From: Dendrocalamus latiflorus
Taxonomy: Eukaryota > Streptophyta > Magnoliopsida > Poales > Poaceae
Direction of reading: 5' to 3'
Length of the DNA: 64,000 bases
Assembly (NCBI GenBank): GCA_017311315.1
Contig: CM029612.1
Coordinates: 53,216,200 to 53,280,199 of the forward strand
This document shows positions 37,400 to 50,000 of the stretch, piece after piece. Numbering within the stretch: the first letter of the stretch is position 1; each line of letters begins with the position of its first letter. A model generated the notes under the pieces. That model saw only the letters and a program-made list of their open reading frames with translations. It was not told the origin of the DNA and made no database searches. The position numbers were made by a program, and so were the translations under genes.

Positions 37400-38095
37400 A
37401 CCCTACTCTACCACCCCACAGCTCCCCCACCCCCTCCCGCACCCTCTCCCCACGTTCATTCCCTCCCCACCCGCCGCTGCCACGGCCTCCTTCCCTCCCC
37501 ATCCCGCACCGCCTCCTCTTCCGCCCCCATGCGCCGGCACCTCCTCCTTCCTCCTCTTCCCTCCCCACGCGCCGCCTCCTTCTCCTTCCCTCCCCACCCC
37601 GCATCACCCCTCCTCCCCTCCCCCGCCTCCTCCTCCTGCCCCCATCCCTCCGCTCTGCCGCCGCCTCCTCCTCCCCCCACCTTGCGCTGCCGCCGCCTCC
37701 TTCCCTGCGCCTCCACTCCCGCCGCTCCCCCATCTCCGCCTCTCCCCTGCGCCTCCACTCCCGCCGCTCCCCCCGTCCTCCACCGCGCCGCCTCCTCCCC
37801 CCAGGATGTCGCTGGATGTCGCTGGATCGGCAGGCTGGCGCGGGCACGGGCGCCGCCGCCACGAGGCAGACGCCAGACGTGAAGCCGCCGCGCGATGAGG
37901 TACGCGTTGTTTTATTGGTACCGCGCCTCCCCTCCGCTCCCCCATCCTCCACCGCGCCGCCGCTCCCCCATCTCCGTCTCTCCCCAGCGCCTCCACTCCC
38001 GCCGCTCCCCCATCTCCGCCTCTCCCCGGCGCCTCCACTCCCGCCGCTCCCCCCGCGCCTCCACTCCCGCACGCCTCCCCCCGCCGGCGACACCT
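37400..38095. repeat. GC-rich CCTCCACTCCCGCCGCTCCCC minisatellite and pyrimidine-rich leader
   Basis: The core CGCCTCCACTCCCGCCGCTC recurs at 37,710, 37,750, 37,988, 38,029 and 38,055, with CCCATCTCCGCCTCTCCCC between copies. GATGTCGCTG is duplicated at 37,805-37,824. The long frames here on both strands (up to 256 codons) come from composition, not selection. It lies just upstream of the LEA-like pseudogene and may be its former leader. Confidence 0.75.
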
Positions 38096-38129
38096 AGGGT
38101 TAGGGTTCCGGCGATCGCGGGAGAGATCC

Positions 38130-39352
38130 ATGTCCACCGACCCGCCCCCGTCTTCATCAGCTTCGTCCTCCTCTTGACCGTCTTCTGCATCATCATCTGA
38201 GGCACCGCGTGCCCGTACGAACCCGATGTCATCGTCAAGGTATACCATTCATGGTCATGGAGCTTATTTTACTTCTTCAACAGATGAAGTTTTCTTCTTA
38301 ATTTGGTTTCGTATCCAACGCATATTGCGAATTGAAGGGTCAATTACTTAATTTGACTTGTGTCTCGCAGTTTTAGTGGTAGGCAAGGGCGAGAAGGGTT
38401 AAGGTATTGAATTGATTGGTGGTTTAGTTAGACAATGATATGGTGGAAATGAGTAAGTAAAGAATGTAGTTTGCGATTTAAAAGTCACAAGTCGGGTGGT
38501 TTTGGTTTTGCTGTTTCGAGGTGATTATATGTTGTTCTTAGTAGTAACACGGTAAAATTGGGCGTAATTTTTGGTGGTAGATAAGCTTTTGGTTACGACA
38601 GGTTGATTGAAGTTACAACAGCTCAAAATGATGCTTGTTCTGATTGATTCATAAATTCATAGCTACTTTAAAATTTGCACTTATTCTTGATGGTTCCTTG
38701 TTCTGAACAAGAAACCAATTAGTATATGTTTGTGTACCAGAAGAAATGTAAAATATCTGGTAGGCTTAATCAAAGGACTTCAAAGCGAAGAATAGCCAAA
38801 GCAGTAGAAGTAGCTTAGTTGGACATTAGTAATACCAAATAAATGTATAGAGAAACAAAAAACAATGACCACAAGGCAAAAGGATTTCTTTTCGTTCTGT
38901 TTCTGATAGAGTTGCTGTGTGCCGCCACTGCTTTCAGCATGTCGACTGTCTGAGTTACATTTCTCAACCATTGCCCACTTTGTCGATAAAAAATAAATTC
39001 CTATAATAATTAATATGCATTTACAATCTGTGCTTGTTTGGCATGTAATATTCTTACTGACAGTGTCTAGAACCCTCAGAAGTTTCCCCATATCTGAATA
39101 GTCAGAATATGCTGGTTCTGTCAAATTTGTTCTAATCAGTAGCTTCTTTTACTTTGTTTTGCACAGAGCTTGGCGATGGATGACTTCTATGTTGGTGAGG
39201 GCACAGACCATAGTGGGTTTCCAACCAAATTGGTCACAGTGAACTGCTCTTTGAACATAGCTGTATACGACCCTGCTACAATGTTTGGAATTAATGTCAC
39301 TTCGGGCCCTATTCGTCTGCTCTATTCAGAGATCTCAATTGGGGTTGGACAG
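38130..39352 (+). pseudogene. LEA-2/NHL-type membrane protein, truncated pseudogene
   Basis: Exon 1 encodes a hydrophobic segment FISFVLLLTVFCIII, then TGA (38,198-38,200) where the family normally has a tryptophan, then GTACPYEPDVIVK up to a GT donor at 38,240. Exon 2 (39,167-39,352, 62 codons, AG and GT borders) continues in phase with SLAMDDFYVGEGTDHSG, PTKLVTVNCSLNIAVY and TSGPIRLLYSEISIGVGQ, typical of LEA-2 domain proteins of plants. The nearest ATG (38,130) is in another frame. The third exon expected by family is missing or eroded; a weak candidate (HIHIDLSLASDLQVLGNLL) lies near 39,945-40,074. The stop, frame change and truncation make this a pseudogene. An alternative is a captured gene fragment. 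Confidence 0.8.
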
Positions 39353-40630
39353 GTATGTCTATCAACAGTCCTTGCCTTTTTGTAGCTACTTATCAGTGTT
39401 GTCCATGCCTCTTTATGACTACTTATTAGTGTTGTCCATATGTTGTCTGATGACGCTACTTCACTTGTTATCAATAATGTTAACTGCATGAATTAAGTGA
39501 ATCTCCTCTTTTCTGCTCCTTAAGACATCTTATTCAGTCTTTACTTTTCAGCACTAAATGAAGACTGAATTAGCGAACCGTTTTCGAAAGACTGACTGAG
39601 TGAGAAATTTGTGCCTGACTCTGTCTTTCTCTAAGCATCGTATCAAAGTTCCTGCAAGTTTCAGCTAAGCAAAACAGAACAATTTCGAGTCAAACAGACA
39701 AAAAAATTCATATAATAGTTAAAGGGAAAAGAAGGGGTGAGTGGATTGATGGGGACAAAAATTCAGCACAAGACAACAAAATAGTAAGGAAGCTACAAAT
39801 ATTGGGAATGAGATAATGCAAAATGTTCTAGCGATTCTGCATATGTTGTTCACCTGAATCAATCATCCATGCTTTCGTTTCATCTGCGAGCATACATATT
39901 TGTCTTTAATAAGGTCACGATGACGACGCAGATCCATGACAGCGGTGCACATCCACATCGACCTTTCCCTTGCCTCCGACCTCCAGGTGCTAGGTAATCT
40001 CCTCCATAACCCAAAGCTGACCTCCCTCCGTCGCGCGAGGTTCGTGCCATTGGTCGGCAAGATCCATTAGCCACTCATAATTGCCTTTTCATCTTTTTTT
40101 TATTTCTAATGCATTTGCAGTAATTGGAATTGGGACAACAAAACCGGACTAACCAAGGCTCATCTTAATTTTTCTCTGATGCAATTGATCTCTTAGTACA
40201 CTACAAAAAGGAATCCATCCATCGGAATCTCATAGCTACTTGGCATCGCCAATTCGCTTCACGTAAACAATCTGTTATCTTTTTTTTTGTTAAGGATAAG
40301 ATATCACCATAAAAGTATGAGTTTTTCATGTATGATGATGTTTATTCTAGGTTGGGGTTTGCCACACATTTCATCGTCATTGATTCACAGGCCATCAGCC
40401 CAGGTAGTTTCAAGTGCTGATGATGTTATATCTATGTTGTCATTATATTTGATGTTTTAGTAGATAGGAGAAGACAATTCTATTGCTTTGATTTTAAATG
40501 GCTTTTCTTATCTGTTAGTTCTAGCACTGACACAAACTGAATTGTTGGGAGGGAAGAATAGTTTTTTAGATATTGTTCTTAAGTCATATCTTAGATATTC
40601 AGTTCATCACGCTATTATCTATCCTGTTGT

Positions 40631-40661
40631 ATGAGTAGCGTTAGCACGGACACACTACTAT
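40631..40661 (+). repeat. Helitron-like terminal motif, copy 1 (degraded)
   Basis: GTAGCGTTAGCACGGACACA followed by CTACTATG matches 41,224-41,251 closely. The hairpin is no longer perfect here. See the entry at 41,221-41,250. Confidence 0.4.
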
Positions 40662-40697
40662 GATAGTATCATTGACAATTGTTCCTCATAATTGCAG

Positions 40698-40908
40698 TGC
40701 TCCAATATATTTCTCACCAAAGATCAGGATATACGCCTTGGTTAGTTCCTGATAACAAATACAGTACCTGCAATTCTGGAGCTGTCTGTTGTTTCATACT
40801 ACATCAGCATCTTCTAATTCTATGTTTATCGTTTCACAATTCATTGGTTTGCATGCAGGAGATTTTGGCCTAGCTAAGACCTTAAAGGAAGATGATTTAA
40901 CTTCTTCA
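40698..40908 (+). pseudogene. NEK-type protein kinase fragment, two exons
   Basis: Exon A (40,698-40,740) encodes CSNIFLTKDQDIRLG. A GT-AG intron (40,741-40,858) follows in phase, and exon B (40,859-40,908) encodes DFGLAKTLKEDDLTSS and ends at a GT donor. This is the kinase subdomain VIb-VII segment with the Mg-binding DFG, closest by memory to plant NEK (NIMA-related) kinases. The neighbouring kinase parts (HRD loop before, TPNYM/PE after) are absent in the flanks, so this is an isolated piece, not a gene. Retention of the intron argues for DNA-level capture rather than retroposition. Confidence 0.85.
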
Positions 40909-41220
40909 GTATGCTCTTTTCCCCTATTCCTCACAATTGATCTCTCTGTAAAAATTCTGCATTATCTTAGCCTTTCCCATTGTGAGAAGAACATTACGTT
41001 TATTGAGCTATTTATCCCTCATATGGAATATCACCAGACACTAACCCTGCTGTTTGTCATGCGTATATCTCTCACAACATTTACACTCTTCCATTATACC
41101 AGGAACCGTATAGACACTTGTATTCATCTGAATTGTGGAAAAGGATATTTGAGACGTGAATCTTAATGAATCTGATTGTTCGTTTTATGTTTTACAAATT
41201 TTATCTTCTTTTGTATTTTA

Positions 41221-41250
41221 CCGTAGCGTTAGTACGGGCACACTACTATG
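41221..41250 (+). repeat. Helitron-like terminal motif, copy 2
   Basis: CCGTA (41,221-41,225) and TACGG (41,233-41,237) form a hairpin around GCGTTAG, followed by GCACACTACTAT. Grass Helitron ends often read like this but close with CTAG; here the last base differs, so the call is tentative. It lies about 310 bp right of the kinase fragment. Confidence 0.4.
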
Positions 41251-42732
41251 GCTTATAATTTGTTTCTTCCCCCAAAAGATGGTTTAAATCTGACTCGAGT
41301 GAATACTTAATCATTTCCTTTTCCATGAATCCGTACCGTGCTGCTTGCTACTACACAACTGTGTGGGGCTCCCTGGGCTACCAGGTCATAATGTCGGAAT
41401 CGGTTTTCTTTATCACACTACGCAAGTGTTCGTTGATTTTTCTTAACGGAATAATAATTAGAAATAATCATACAGGAAAAACAAAAAGAATGTGAGTAGG
41501 GACGGATATGGAGTCAAATTCTTGTCTTATCGAGCTTTTTTTAAAATTGATATAATTTGATTTAATATTATTTTATCAATAATTTGGAATCATTCTTATA
41601 ATCGAGCTAATGAGCCGAGCTAAGTCAAAGTAAAATTTAATTTTATCAAAAATCGACTAATTTAATATTTAATAAATTAACAAATATAATTAAAATAATT
41701 TTAATCCGATACAACGAGCCTCACCGTGGAGCTTTTTTCCACCCCTGAGTGAGGTCTCCGAGGAGGGAGAAAGAGGTAATTTCTCCTACATCTATTTAAT
41801 TCTATCGTATTCAAGCAATCATACCTGTGGACAAGTCTGGTTTATGCGCTAATCGGCAATTGCTCCTGGCCTTAATTCTCATAGATTTATACATGTCCTC
41901 TCTCGCATCACGGCATCAGGCTCTAGCATGAGCCCGTGGAGGGCAAAAAGGAGAAGATAGGGCCATGTTTCAAAATGCATGGACTCTCTAAAGAGTTTAA
42001 GTTTCTAACTTGTAATTTTAGTAATTGGCTTTTAGCTAAAATTATACTACATGAGCTATTAGCTTTTGCTAAGTTATTTAATTAAAAATTTAAAAAAGAA
42101 AAAGGAAACAAACCATTATATCACCAAGGACAATACAAAGGAATAAGGAGAAAAAAAAAGATGAACAAAACAATAAGCCAAAATAAGCTGAAATTAGAAG
42201 CCGACACATTCCAAGTGGCTTCTGATTTAAATAAGCTGAAAGCCAAAAAAAGACTAGAAGCTGAAGCCGTTTGGAGCAGGTCATTTGGCTTTTGTCTTTT
42301 GGTTAAAACGACACTATAGCAGCTGTTAGTTTTTTCTGATATATTCAATTAAAGAAAAATAGAAGAAAAAATACCACCATTATATATCTATAGATAATGT
42401 AAAATAAAAAGAGGAAAGATAAAATAAATAACCGTGTTAAGAAACCAACGTATTCTAAATATTTTTTATTTTTTAGAAGTTAGAAGCCATTGCTATCTGG
42501 GAACCTAAAGGAGAGTAGGCGATTGTTTTCTCCATTTTATTCCCTCCTATCCGAACAACATCAACTGCTGTGACGTGCACAAGATCCAATCTTTTTCCGA
42601 GATCCCACATGGATCTCGTGGGCTCACGGCCAATGCAATTTAGTAGTATCTTGCTTGTCCATGCACGGAAGGTGTTTGTTGAATTGCCTTTCTTCTTGGT
42701 CACGCTGAGAAGATGTATTAGAAGCATGAAGG
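41251..42732. other. Intergenic, no gene recognised
   Basis: AT-rich. Contains a GAGCTAATGAGCCGAGCTAAG-like stretch near 41,602 and a copy of the AT-rich dispersed repeat (42,040-42,350). No gene is supportable. Confidence 0.45.
42040..42350 (-). repeat. AT-rich dispersed repeat, copy 4
   Basis: TTTAATTAAAAATTTAAAAA, CATTATATCACCAAGGACAA and repeated AAGCTGAAA/GAAGCC words align with the copies at 18,244, 30,020 and 63,760. Confidence 0.65.
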
Positions 42733-42879
42733 ATGTCAATGCCGTGGGCGATGGCCGTGTCCGTCGTCGACATGGTGTGGACGGTCCTCGCCGCGTGGGT
42801 GTCGTCGTGCCTGGCGGCCGCCACCGCCGTCGCCCGCGCCATCCGGACCGGGGAGATCGGGCCCTTCCATGTTGGCTGA
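42733..42879 (+). CDS. Possible small hydrophobic protein, 48 aa
   Basis: An open frame starting MSMPWAMAVSVVDMVW and ending RTGEIGPFHVG before TGA. It is GC-rich (GC at most third positions) in AT-rich surroundings, and the central part (VLAAWVSSCLAAATAVA) is hydrophobic enough for one membrane segment. I do not recognise a named family. An AG acceptor-like site (TACAGGTGATC) lies downstream near 42,908, so it may be part of a spliced transcript. The composition contrast is the main support, and it could be a captured fragment. Confidence 0.4.
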   Translation: MSMPWAMAVSVVDMVWTVLAAWVSSCLAAATAVARAIRTGEIGPFHVG

Positions 42880-44077
42880 TGGTTTGGTCTCTGTTGCATC
42901 ATTCGTACAGGTGATCAGAACTTCAGATCCTTGCACTATGCCTGAATGGTATCCACCTGTGTAGCTATGGGCCTTTTGTGTTATGCATATAACTTGAATA
43001 GGTGATTGGGTTGTGTCTTGTGATTAACATTGGTTTTAAGGTTTGGGAATGATTATCAATGATTTTGCGTCTTTAGGAAACGTGAAATTGGACCGCAGTA
43101 AAGTACCAGTTCTAGGAGTAACATTGGAGGTACATATGGCATTGCTGAAGCCAGCGGCTTAGGGCCAGCCCCTGATATCCTTACTCCGTTTTAAAGATCC
43201 CTCTCCAATACATGTTTTAAAGTTCCGTTTGATTACAGTATCCCAGCCTTGATTTGTTTGATGCTCTAAGTCCTAGTTCCTTGCTATGTTTCGTGCAACT
43301 CAATTTGATCTGATCAGCTCAGCCGTGTTGCAGATTACTTCCATCGCTGCGGTGCATCAGGTAGCACAGCTCGACGTTGTGAAGGCCACATATTGTCTCT
43401 GCCTCGAATGATTATCAACTTATATACATTCTTTTTCCTCTCATCTCGGACCACAGTAACATGGATGGAACTCCATTGCGGTAACACCGTAGTTTTGTTA
43501 ATTTGTTTTGTATATAGCACGCGTTTAATAGTGTATAGCACGTAAAATCATTTATGTTTTTACCAACATCGGCGCCTTAAAAAGGAAGTTAATTGTCCAT
43601 GATTGATTGACTAAAAATTGAATAGAACTTCAAAACCAAGAAAAAAAACTCTGAACCAAACAAAAATTTCGCACAGTATCCTCGACACCAAAAGAACCAG
43701 GCTGACTCGCCAGAGTAAATGTTCAACCAAATCATAGGAGTTTAGTAATGAAAAATAACTGTCATAAACTAGTAGGAGTGCGTTGCGGAGTTGGCAAAAC
43801 TTTAGGGCAGTAGTCAAATTTTGGCTGATCTAATTAAGTCAAGCATTTAACACAGCCGGATGACTCGTATGTACCATCCGACACAGGTATGACGCAACTC
43901 AACATGCTGATGACGCAAGCACAAGTTATAGCTGATGACGCAACTGTACATAAACGGCTTCACGCAAAAGTTCACGTTATGAAGCTCAACAAGGGGTAAA
44001 CAGCAGGATAGACGATCCCGGTTTATGGGCAGTGGAGCTGTGGGAAGCGCTTTATTTCATCACTATCCGGGGGAACT

Positions 44078-47000
44078 TCAAGAGGATGTGTTCTTCCTAG
44101 CTGCATAAACCCTGTAAGCAGCTATTCCCACAACAGCAACGGCAGCTCCAACTGCGAATTATTAGTGTAGTATTAGTGAAGTTAGAACTCAAAAGGGACT
44201 TTCCGCTACAGTATAATCCCGACCATTATATACAAAATCTTAATCAAGTAACAACTGCTCATACATAGTCACGAACTCACGATCATGCAGTATTTTGCTC
44301 AATGCTACCCATCATGTCTCTAACGTGCCAGCACCCCACCTCCCCATCCACCAATTCTTACATATTGTTATGAACTCCTTAGTAGTATATTATTGAGCTG
44401 ATAGATTTTGAGTGTTTTACTAAATCTTACTATTCTATATCTGGCATGATGTGAATTTTACTATGGACTAGTAAGAGAACATACAAGACAACATTGTGGA
44501 ACTGACTCACCTGAGACAACCATGAGGGAACGGTTCAGAAGTTGGCGATATTGCCTGCGTGTTTTCCCAGCTTCAGTCTCTGGAATGCTCAAATGGGGCT
44601 GCTGTGCAGCATGAACTATTCTGCAGAAAATATTGTTCAAGTCTTTCAACTTCACGCTAATAGGAATTGGTGTTTCAATTCCCATGTCTTGACTCACCTG
44701 AAAGTAGATAATTTTATTCATGGTTACTTTTCTTGATGACAAAACTAATAAGATTAGTTTCCATTCGACAAGAACAATATCTTTCAAGAGCCAACAAATA
44801 GAAGCAACTAAAAGTAATACATAGTTGTAGAGATCTGACTTCCACTGGTATTAAGAGAATTGTGGGCAAAGTGGAGGAACCACTTGCACAGACATAACGT
44901 AAACAAATTTAGGCAATAATGACAAATATTTCTGAAAACGATTATGAACATTTTCAATCCATTCAGTATAGTAACTGCAGCAGGACGAGATAGTTTGAAT
45001 ATTTAAAAGTTTACAAGGTAAAATTGTAACTTGTCATAAAATGACCTAAGAAATAATTCCAGGGTGGCTACAGTAAAATATGAAGAAATGTTTGTGAAGT
45101 GTATAATGAATTCCCCAGCTCTTGTTTTCAAGAATGATCCAACCGTCTAATATCAGGACCACGTTGACACATCAGTAGATATATACAAGAGTCATGGCTT
45201 GAAACAACACCACCGTTATCAGAGTTATGCCCCAAGACAGCAAACACAAAACATATTTCACTCCATAAATATGACAGTAGCACTGTCAGCCGGATTCACA
45301 CCGGCCAAGAGCAAAAATGGCTCAAGAACAGATTTGATCACAAGATGAACACAGTATGCTTTTTGTGCTTAACTGGCTTAGCACTTTTCTGTTTACTTCT
45401 TTCTCCTTTTATAGCAATTACATACATGCAGCAAGTAAAAACTGATCACTAAGTACTTGAAGAAACTGACTACTAATTGTATTAGAAACTGACCACTAAA
45501 AACATGAGAAACTGACTAATTATTTGACGTAACTGACCCACTACATACTTCATGCAGACAATGAAAATAGAGAGCAATAACACAAGTTTACAGAATATGT
45601 TAACATTTCACCCCCTAAACTTGATGTTCCTTTCCAACATTGACAACTCCAAGTTGAACGCGTAGCTCACAGAACCGATCGCGTCCGAGTGGCTTTGTCA
45701 AGATGTCAGCAAGTTGCTCCTCAGCGCGGACATGCTCAACGTCCATCCTCCCGTCTCCGATGCATTCTCGAATGAAATGGAATCTCACATCTATATGCTT
45801 ACTTCGATCATGGAAGACAGGATTCTTACTGAGTGCGATTGCCGATTGGCTATCCATCTTTAGTATGAAAGTTGTGCGCTGCTCACTCTTCAATTCAGCA
45901 AGGAGTTGCGCCAGCCACACGCCTTGGCAGGCTGCCGTTGTCCCCGCGATGTACTCAGCTTCGCAGGAGGGCAATGCGACAACATTCTGCTTTTGGGACT
46001 GCCATGTCACAGGGCATGAGCCGAGGAAGAATAGCACGCCGGTGGTGCTCTTTCGGGTATCGATGTCGCCGCCCATGTCGGCGTCGCTGTACCCGAACAA
46101 CTTAACCTCTGCCCCGGTGCGCCTGTAGTAGCAGCCATAGTCGATCGTGCCCGCGATGTAGCGTAGGATCCGCTTCACCGCGTTGAGATGCTCGGCGGTG
46201 GGGTTCTCCATGAACCTGCTGACGTAGCCGACGGCGAAGGCGATGTCCGGCCTCGTGTGCACCAGGTACCTGAGGCACCCGACAATGCCACGGTACTCGG
46301 TTGCGTCCACCGGCGGCGCAGGGCTCACCTTGGACAACTTGAGGCGCGGCTCCATTGGAGTGTGGCACGGATTGCACCCACTCATGCCCGCCCTGTCGAG
46401 GATCTTGCGCACATACGCTGCCTGTGACAGTTTGATGCCGCTGCTCATCTGTTCCACCTCGATCCCCAAATAGAAGCAGAGTAACCCGAGGTCACTCATC
46501 TTGAACTTGGAGCACATCTCCAGCTTGAACTTGGCGATCTCGTTGGTGTCGTTCCCGGTGATCACAAGGCCGTCGACGTAGACACCCACCAGGAGCCGAG
46601 AAGCGCCTTTGCCGCGAGCGTAGACTGCATGCTCGGACGTGCTGTGCTGAAAACCAAGTGTCACAAGTGTCTGGTCCAGCTTGGCGTTCCACGCGCGCGG
46701 GGCTTGCCGAAGTCCATAGAGCGCCTTGTCGAGGCGCAGCACCTTCTCCTCTTGTCCTTCAACGGCGAAGCCGGGAGGTTGACTGACGTAGACCTCCTCG
46801 CGTAACTCACCATTGAGGAACGCGGACTTCACGTCCATGTGGTGCACCGACCACCCCTCCTGGGCGGCGAGTGCCAGCAGCAGCCGCACAGACTCGATGC
46901 GGGCGACTGGTGCGAACACCTCGTCGTAGTCCACGCCGTGCTGCTGGATGTATCCCTTTGCGACAAGCCGGGCCTTATGCTTGATCACCTCGCCAGCGCC

Positions 47001-50000
47001 GTTCTTCTTTACTTTGAAGATCCACTTCAACCCGATCGGACGGTGACCAGGCGGAAGGGACACCAGACGCCATGTCTGGTTGCTCTCGATGGAATCCATC
47101 TCCTCGATCATGGCGCGGCGCCACGATTGATGCTTCTCGGCTTCGGCGAAGGAAGCTGGCTCCTCCCCAATCTATAGGTGCAGTGCCGCATCGACCTCGC
47201 GCACAACGAGCCCGGGTGGTGTCGCGGGACCGAGGACGTTGTCCACGGCGCAGTACCTTGGTGTGGCGCCGTCGTAATCGGCATCGAGGTACTCCTCAGC
47301 GTTCGGTGGCGGCGAGACGAACTCGGGTTGAGGTACTGATGCCGCCGCCGCCGTTGGGGTTCCCGGTGGCGTTGTTGCGGAACTCGATGTCGGCGTGCCC
47401 GCCAGCGATGCAGCGGGGCTTCCTGGTGGTGCGGGACTTGTCCCTGCGCCCTGGGTCGCGGGAGTCGACGCGTCGTAGTGGCCGCCAGCGTTAGTGCTCA
47501 GCTCCACCGCGCGGTACTCGACGACGAAATCGAAGCTGCCCGCTAGGTTCCCGTCCTCCACTGCGCTCCAGTTCCAGGACGCCGGCTCGTCAAAAACCGC
47601 GTCCCTGGACACGATGGCGCGGCGCGACTCCGGGTCGTAGAACCGCCACGCCTTGGCACCCGGTTCGTAGCCGATGAAGACCACCGGCGTGCCTCGGTCG
47701 TCCAATTTTTTCAGGTGGGGCTTTGACGCCTTGACATACGCCACGCAACCGAACGTGCGCAGGAAGTGCACATTCGGCATGCGCCCGTGCCAAGCTTCGA
47801 ACGGCGTCGCGCCCTCGACGCTCTTGGTGGGAGCCCGGTTCAGCAAAAACACGGCGGTGGCGACCGCCTCGCCCCAGAACGTCGCCGGAAGGTTACGACT
47901 CTTCAGGAGGCTCCTTGCCATCGTCACGATGGACTGGTTCCGGCGCTCGACGACCCCGTTCTGCTGAGGGGTGTAAGGTGTCGAGTGCTGCCGCTGGATG
48001 CCTCGCTCCGCGCAATACTCCTCAAACTCCACAGAGGTGAACTCACCCCCATGGTCCGTGCGCAGGACGCGCAGACGCCGGCCAGTCTCCACTTCCACCT
48101 TCGCCTGGAACTTGCGGATGGCAGCGAGTGTGTCACTCTTTGCGGCGAGCAGCGTGAGCCACATGTACCTGCTCCGGTCATCCACCAGCAACAAGAAGTA
48201 CCGCTTGCCGCCGGGTGTTGCCGGCGTGATGGGGCCGCAAAGATCGCCGTGTACCAGGTCCAGGAGCCCATCCGCCCGCCGTTTTGCTTGCGACAGGAAC
48301 GGACTCCTCCTCAGCTTGGTGGTGATGCAGTCGGAGCAAAGTTGATGCACGTGCTCCACCCGCGGCAGGCCGTGTACCATCCCGCGCTGCTCGAGCTTGC
48401 GCAGGGCGTCGAAGTGGAGATGCCCATAGCGCTCATGCCACAGCCACAGCCACGCGCTATCGGTGGTGCGTGCGGCTAGGCAGAGCGGACGTGCGATGGC
48501 GACTCGCAGCAGATAGAGGCGGTTCGCCGACCGCTTCACCCGCGCAATCAAGCGGCGCTGCTCGTCCCGGATCCTGAGGACGCCGTGCTCGACGTGGACA
48601 TCGCAGCCACCCTCGTCGAGCTGGCCGAGGCTTATGATGTTGGTGGTAAGCCTCGGGATGAAGTACACCCCCGTGAGGGGCAGATGCTCGCCTGTCTTGC
48701 CCTCGAACAGGACGGTGCCGGATCCCTCGATGGCAACTTCCGACCCGTCGCCGAACTTGACCGTGCCGGAGATTGCCGTGTCGAGGTCGAGGAAGGCACC
48801 TCGGCAGCCGGACATGTGGTTGGTTGCCCCGCTGTCGAGGTACCACAGTCCATCGTCGCGCTCTGCCTCTCCATCTAGGTGTGCAAACACCTTAGCCTCG
48901 ACGACATGGAGGGGACGGCACTGGAGCGGGATTGGAGCCGCGGCGACGCGAGATGGTGGTGGCGCGGTGGGGAAGACGGAGGCACGGGACATCAGAAGCA
49001 CGGGCTCCGTGTCCTCTTCAGCCTGCGCGACGTGGGCCTCCCCCTTGGGCTTGCCGCGGCAGTCCCTGGCCCAGTGGCCGTACTTGCCGCAACGCTTGCA
49101 TTGGTCGCAGTTTTGGGCTGGACCGCCACCGGCTTGGCCCTTTCCATCGCGTGGCCCGCCGCCAGAGTTCCCACGCCCACGACCGCGAGAGCGGCGCCGC
49201 GCTTCTTGCCTCTGTTGGCGCCGGAGCTGCTCCCACCGGCCTTCTCGCCCTCGGCCTCGCGAAGCTTCAACTTGGCGAGCCACTCCTCTTCACAGAGAAG
49301 CAGCCTGCCTTGGCTATCGATGACGGGCGGCGGCTTGCGGCGTTGCTCGACGGCACGCAGTCGCCCCGTGATCTCCTCGATAGAGATGTTGTTGAGGTCG
49401 AGGAGCGTCTCGATGGAGATCGCCACCTGAGCAAGGTGCTCAGGGACGACCTGCAACATCTTCCTCACGACCTCGGTGTCGGTGATGTTGTCGCCGAGGA
49501 TCCGAAGATTGTTGGCGAGCCCAGTGATGCGATTCGCGAAATCCTCCGCAGACTCGCCATCCTTCCAGACGATGGCGCCGAACACCCGGCGCAACTGCTG
49601 CGCGTTCGCCTCACGCACTCGCTGGACGCCGACGCGGATCGTCTTCACAGCCTCCCAGGTGGCCCTCGCCGATCCCTTTCCACGGAGCGTGCCCAGCATA
49701 TCAGCCGGCACGGACCGTAGGATTGCCGCGAGCGCCAGGCGATCGTCGCAGTAGTCAATCTGCTCGCCTTCCTCTGGCTCGACGGCATACCACCAACCTT
49801 GCGCCTCAAGGTTTACCTGCATCAACATCGCCCATTCCTGGTAATTGGTGCGTGTGAGCATGGGGTACTGCACGGAGCCGCCCGATTCCCTGACAATGCG
49901 CCGGACTTCGACATCCTGGCCGCGGCGACCGCGGCGCAGCGTGGGTGAAGGCGAGGGACGACGACGGCGTGGCGGCGTCAGTGACCGGCCAGTATTCGGG

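Larger units (their letters stand above)
34097..37400. other. Intergenic, no gene recognised
   Basis: Holds a small Tourist-like element (34,421-34,509), a dispersed repeat (34,650-34,812) and an (ACAA)n run near 35,000. A direct repeat (TATCATTGATC(T/A)GGCAGTTTATTTGCATTGAGCTGC) occurs at about 36,015 and 36,150. Open frames are below 120 codons and unrecognised. Confidence 0.45.

Noticed and set aside
37305..38248. Open frames of 100-256 codons on both strands
   Set aside because: Low-complexity Pro/Ser/Arg or Gly/Arg readings of a pyrimidine-rich minisatellite; no start context, motif or splice support.
40202..40216. CACTACAAAAAGG as a possible CACTA transposon end
   Set aside because: No matching inverted end or 3 bp target duplication was found nearby.
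49190..49293. Gag-pol overlap as programmed -1 frameshifting
   Set aside because: Plant copia elements usually use a single frame, no slippery heptamer was evident, and other lesions are present; a one-base loss is simpler.
45703..49754. Several plus-strand frames of 77-262 codons within the copia element
   Set aside because: They are antisense shadows of gag and pol in GC-rich DNA.
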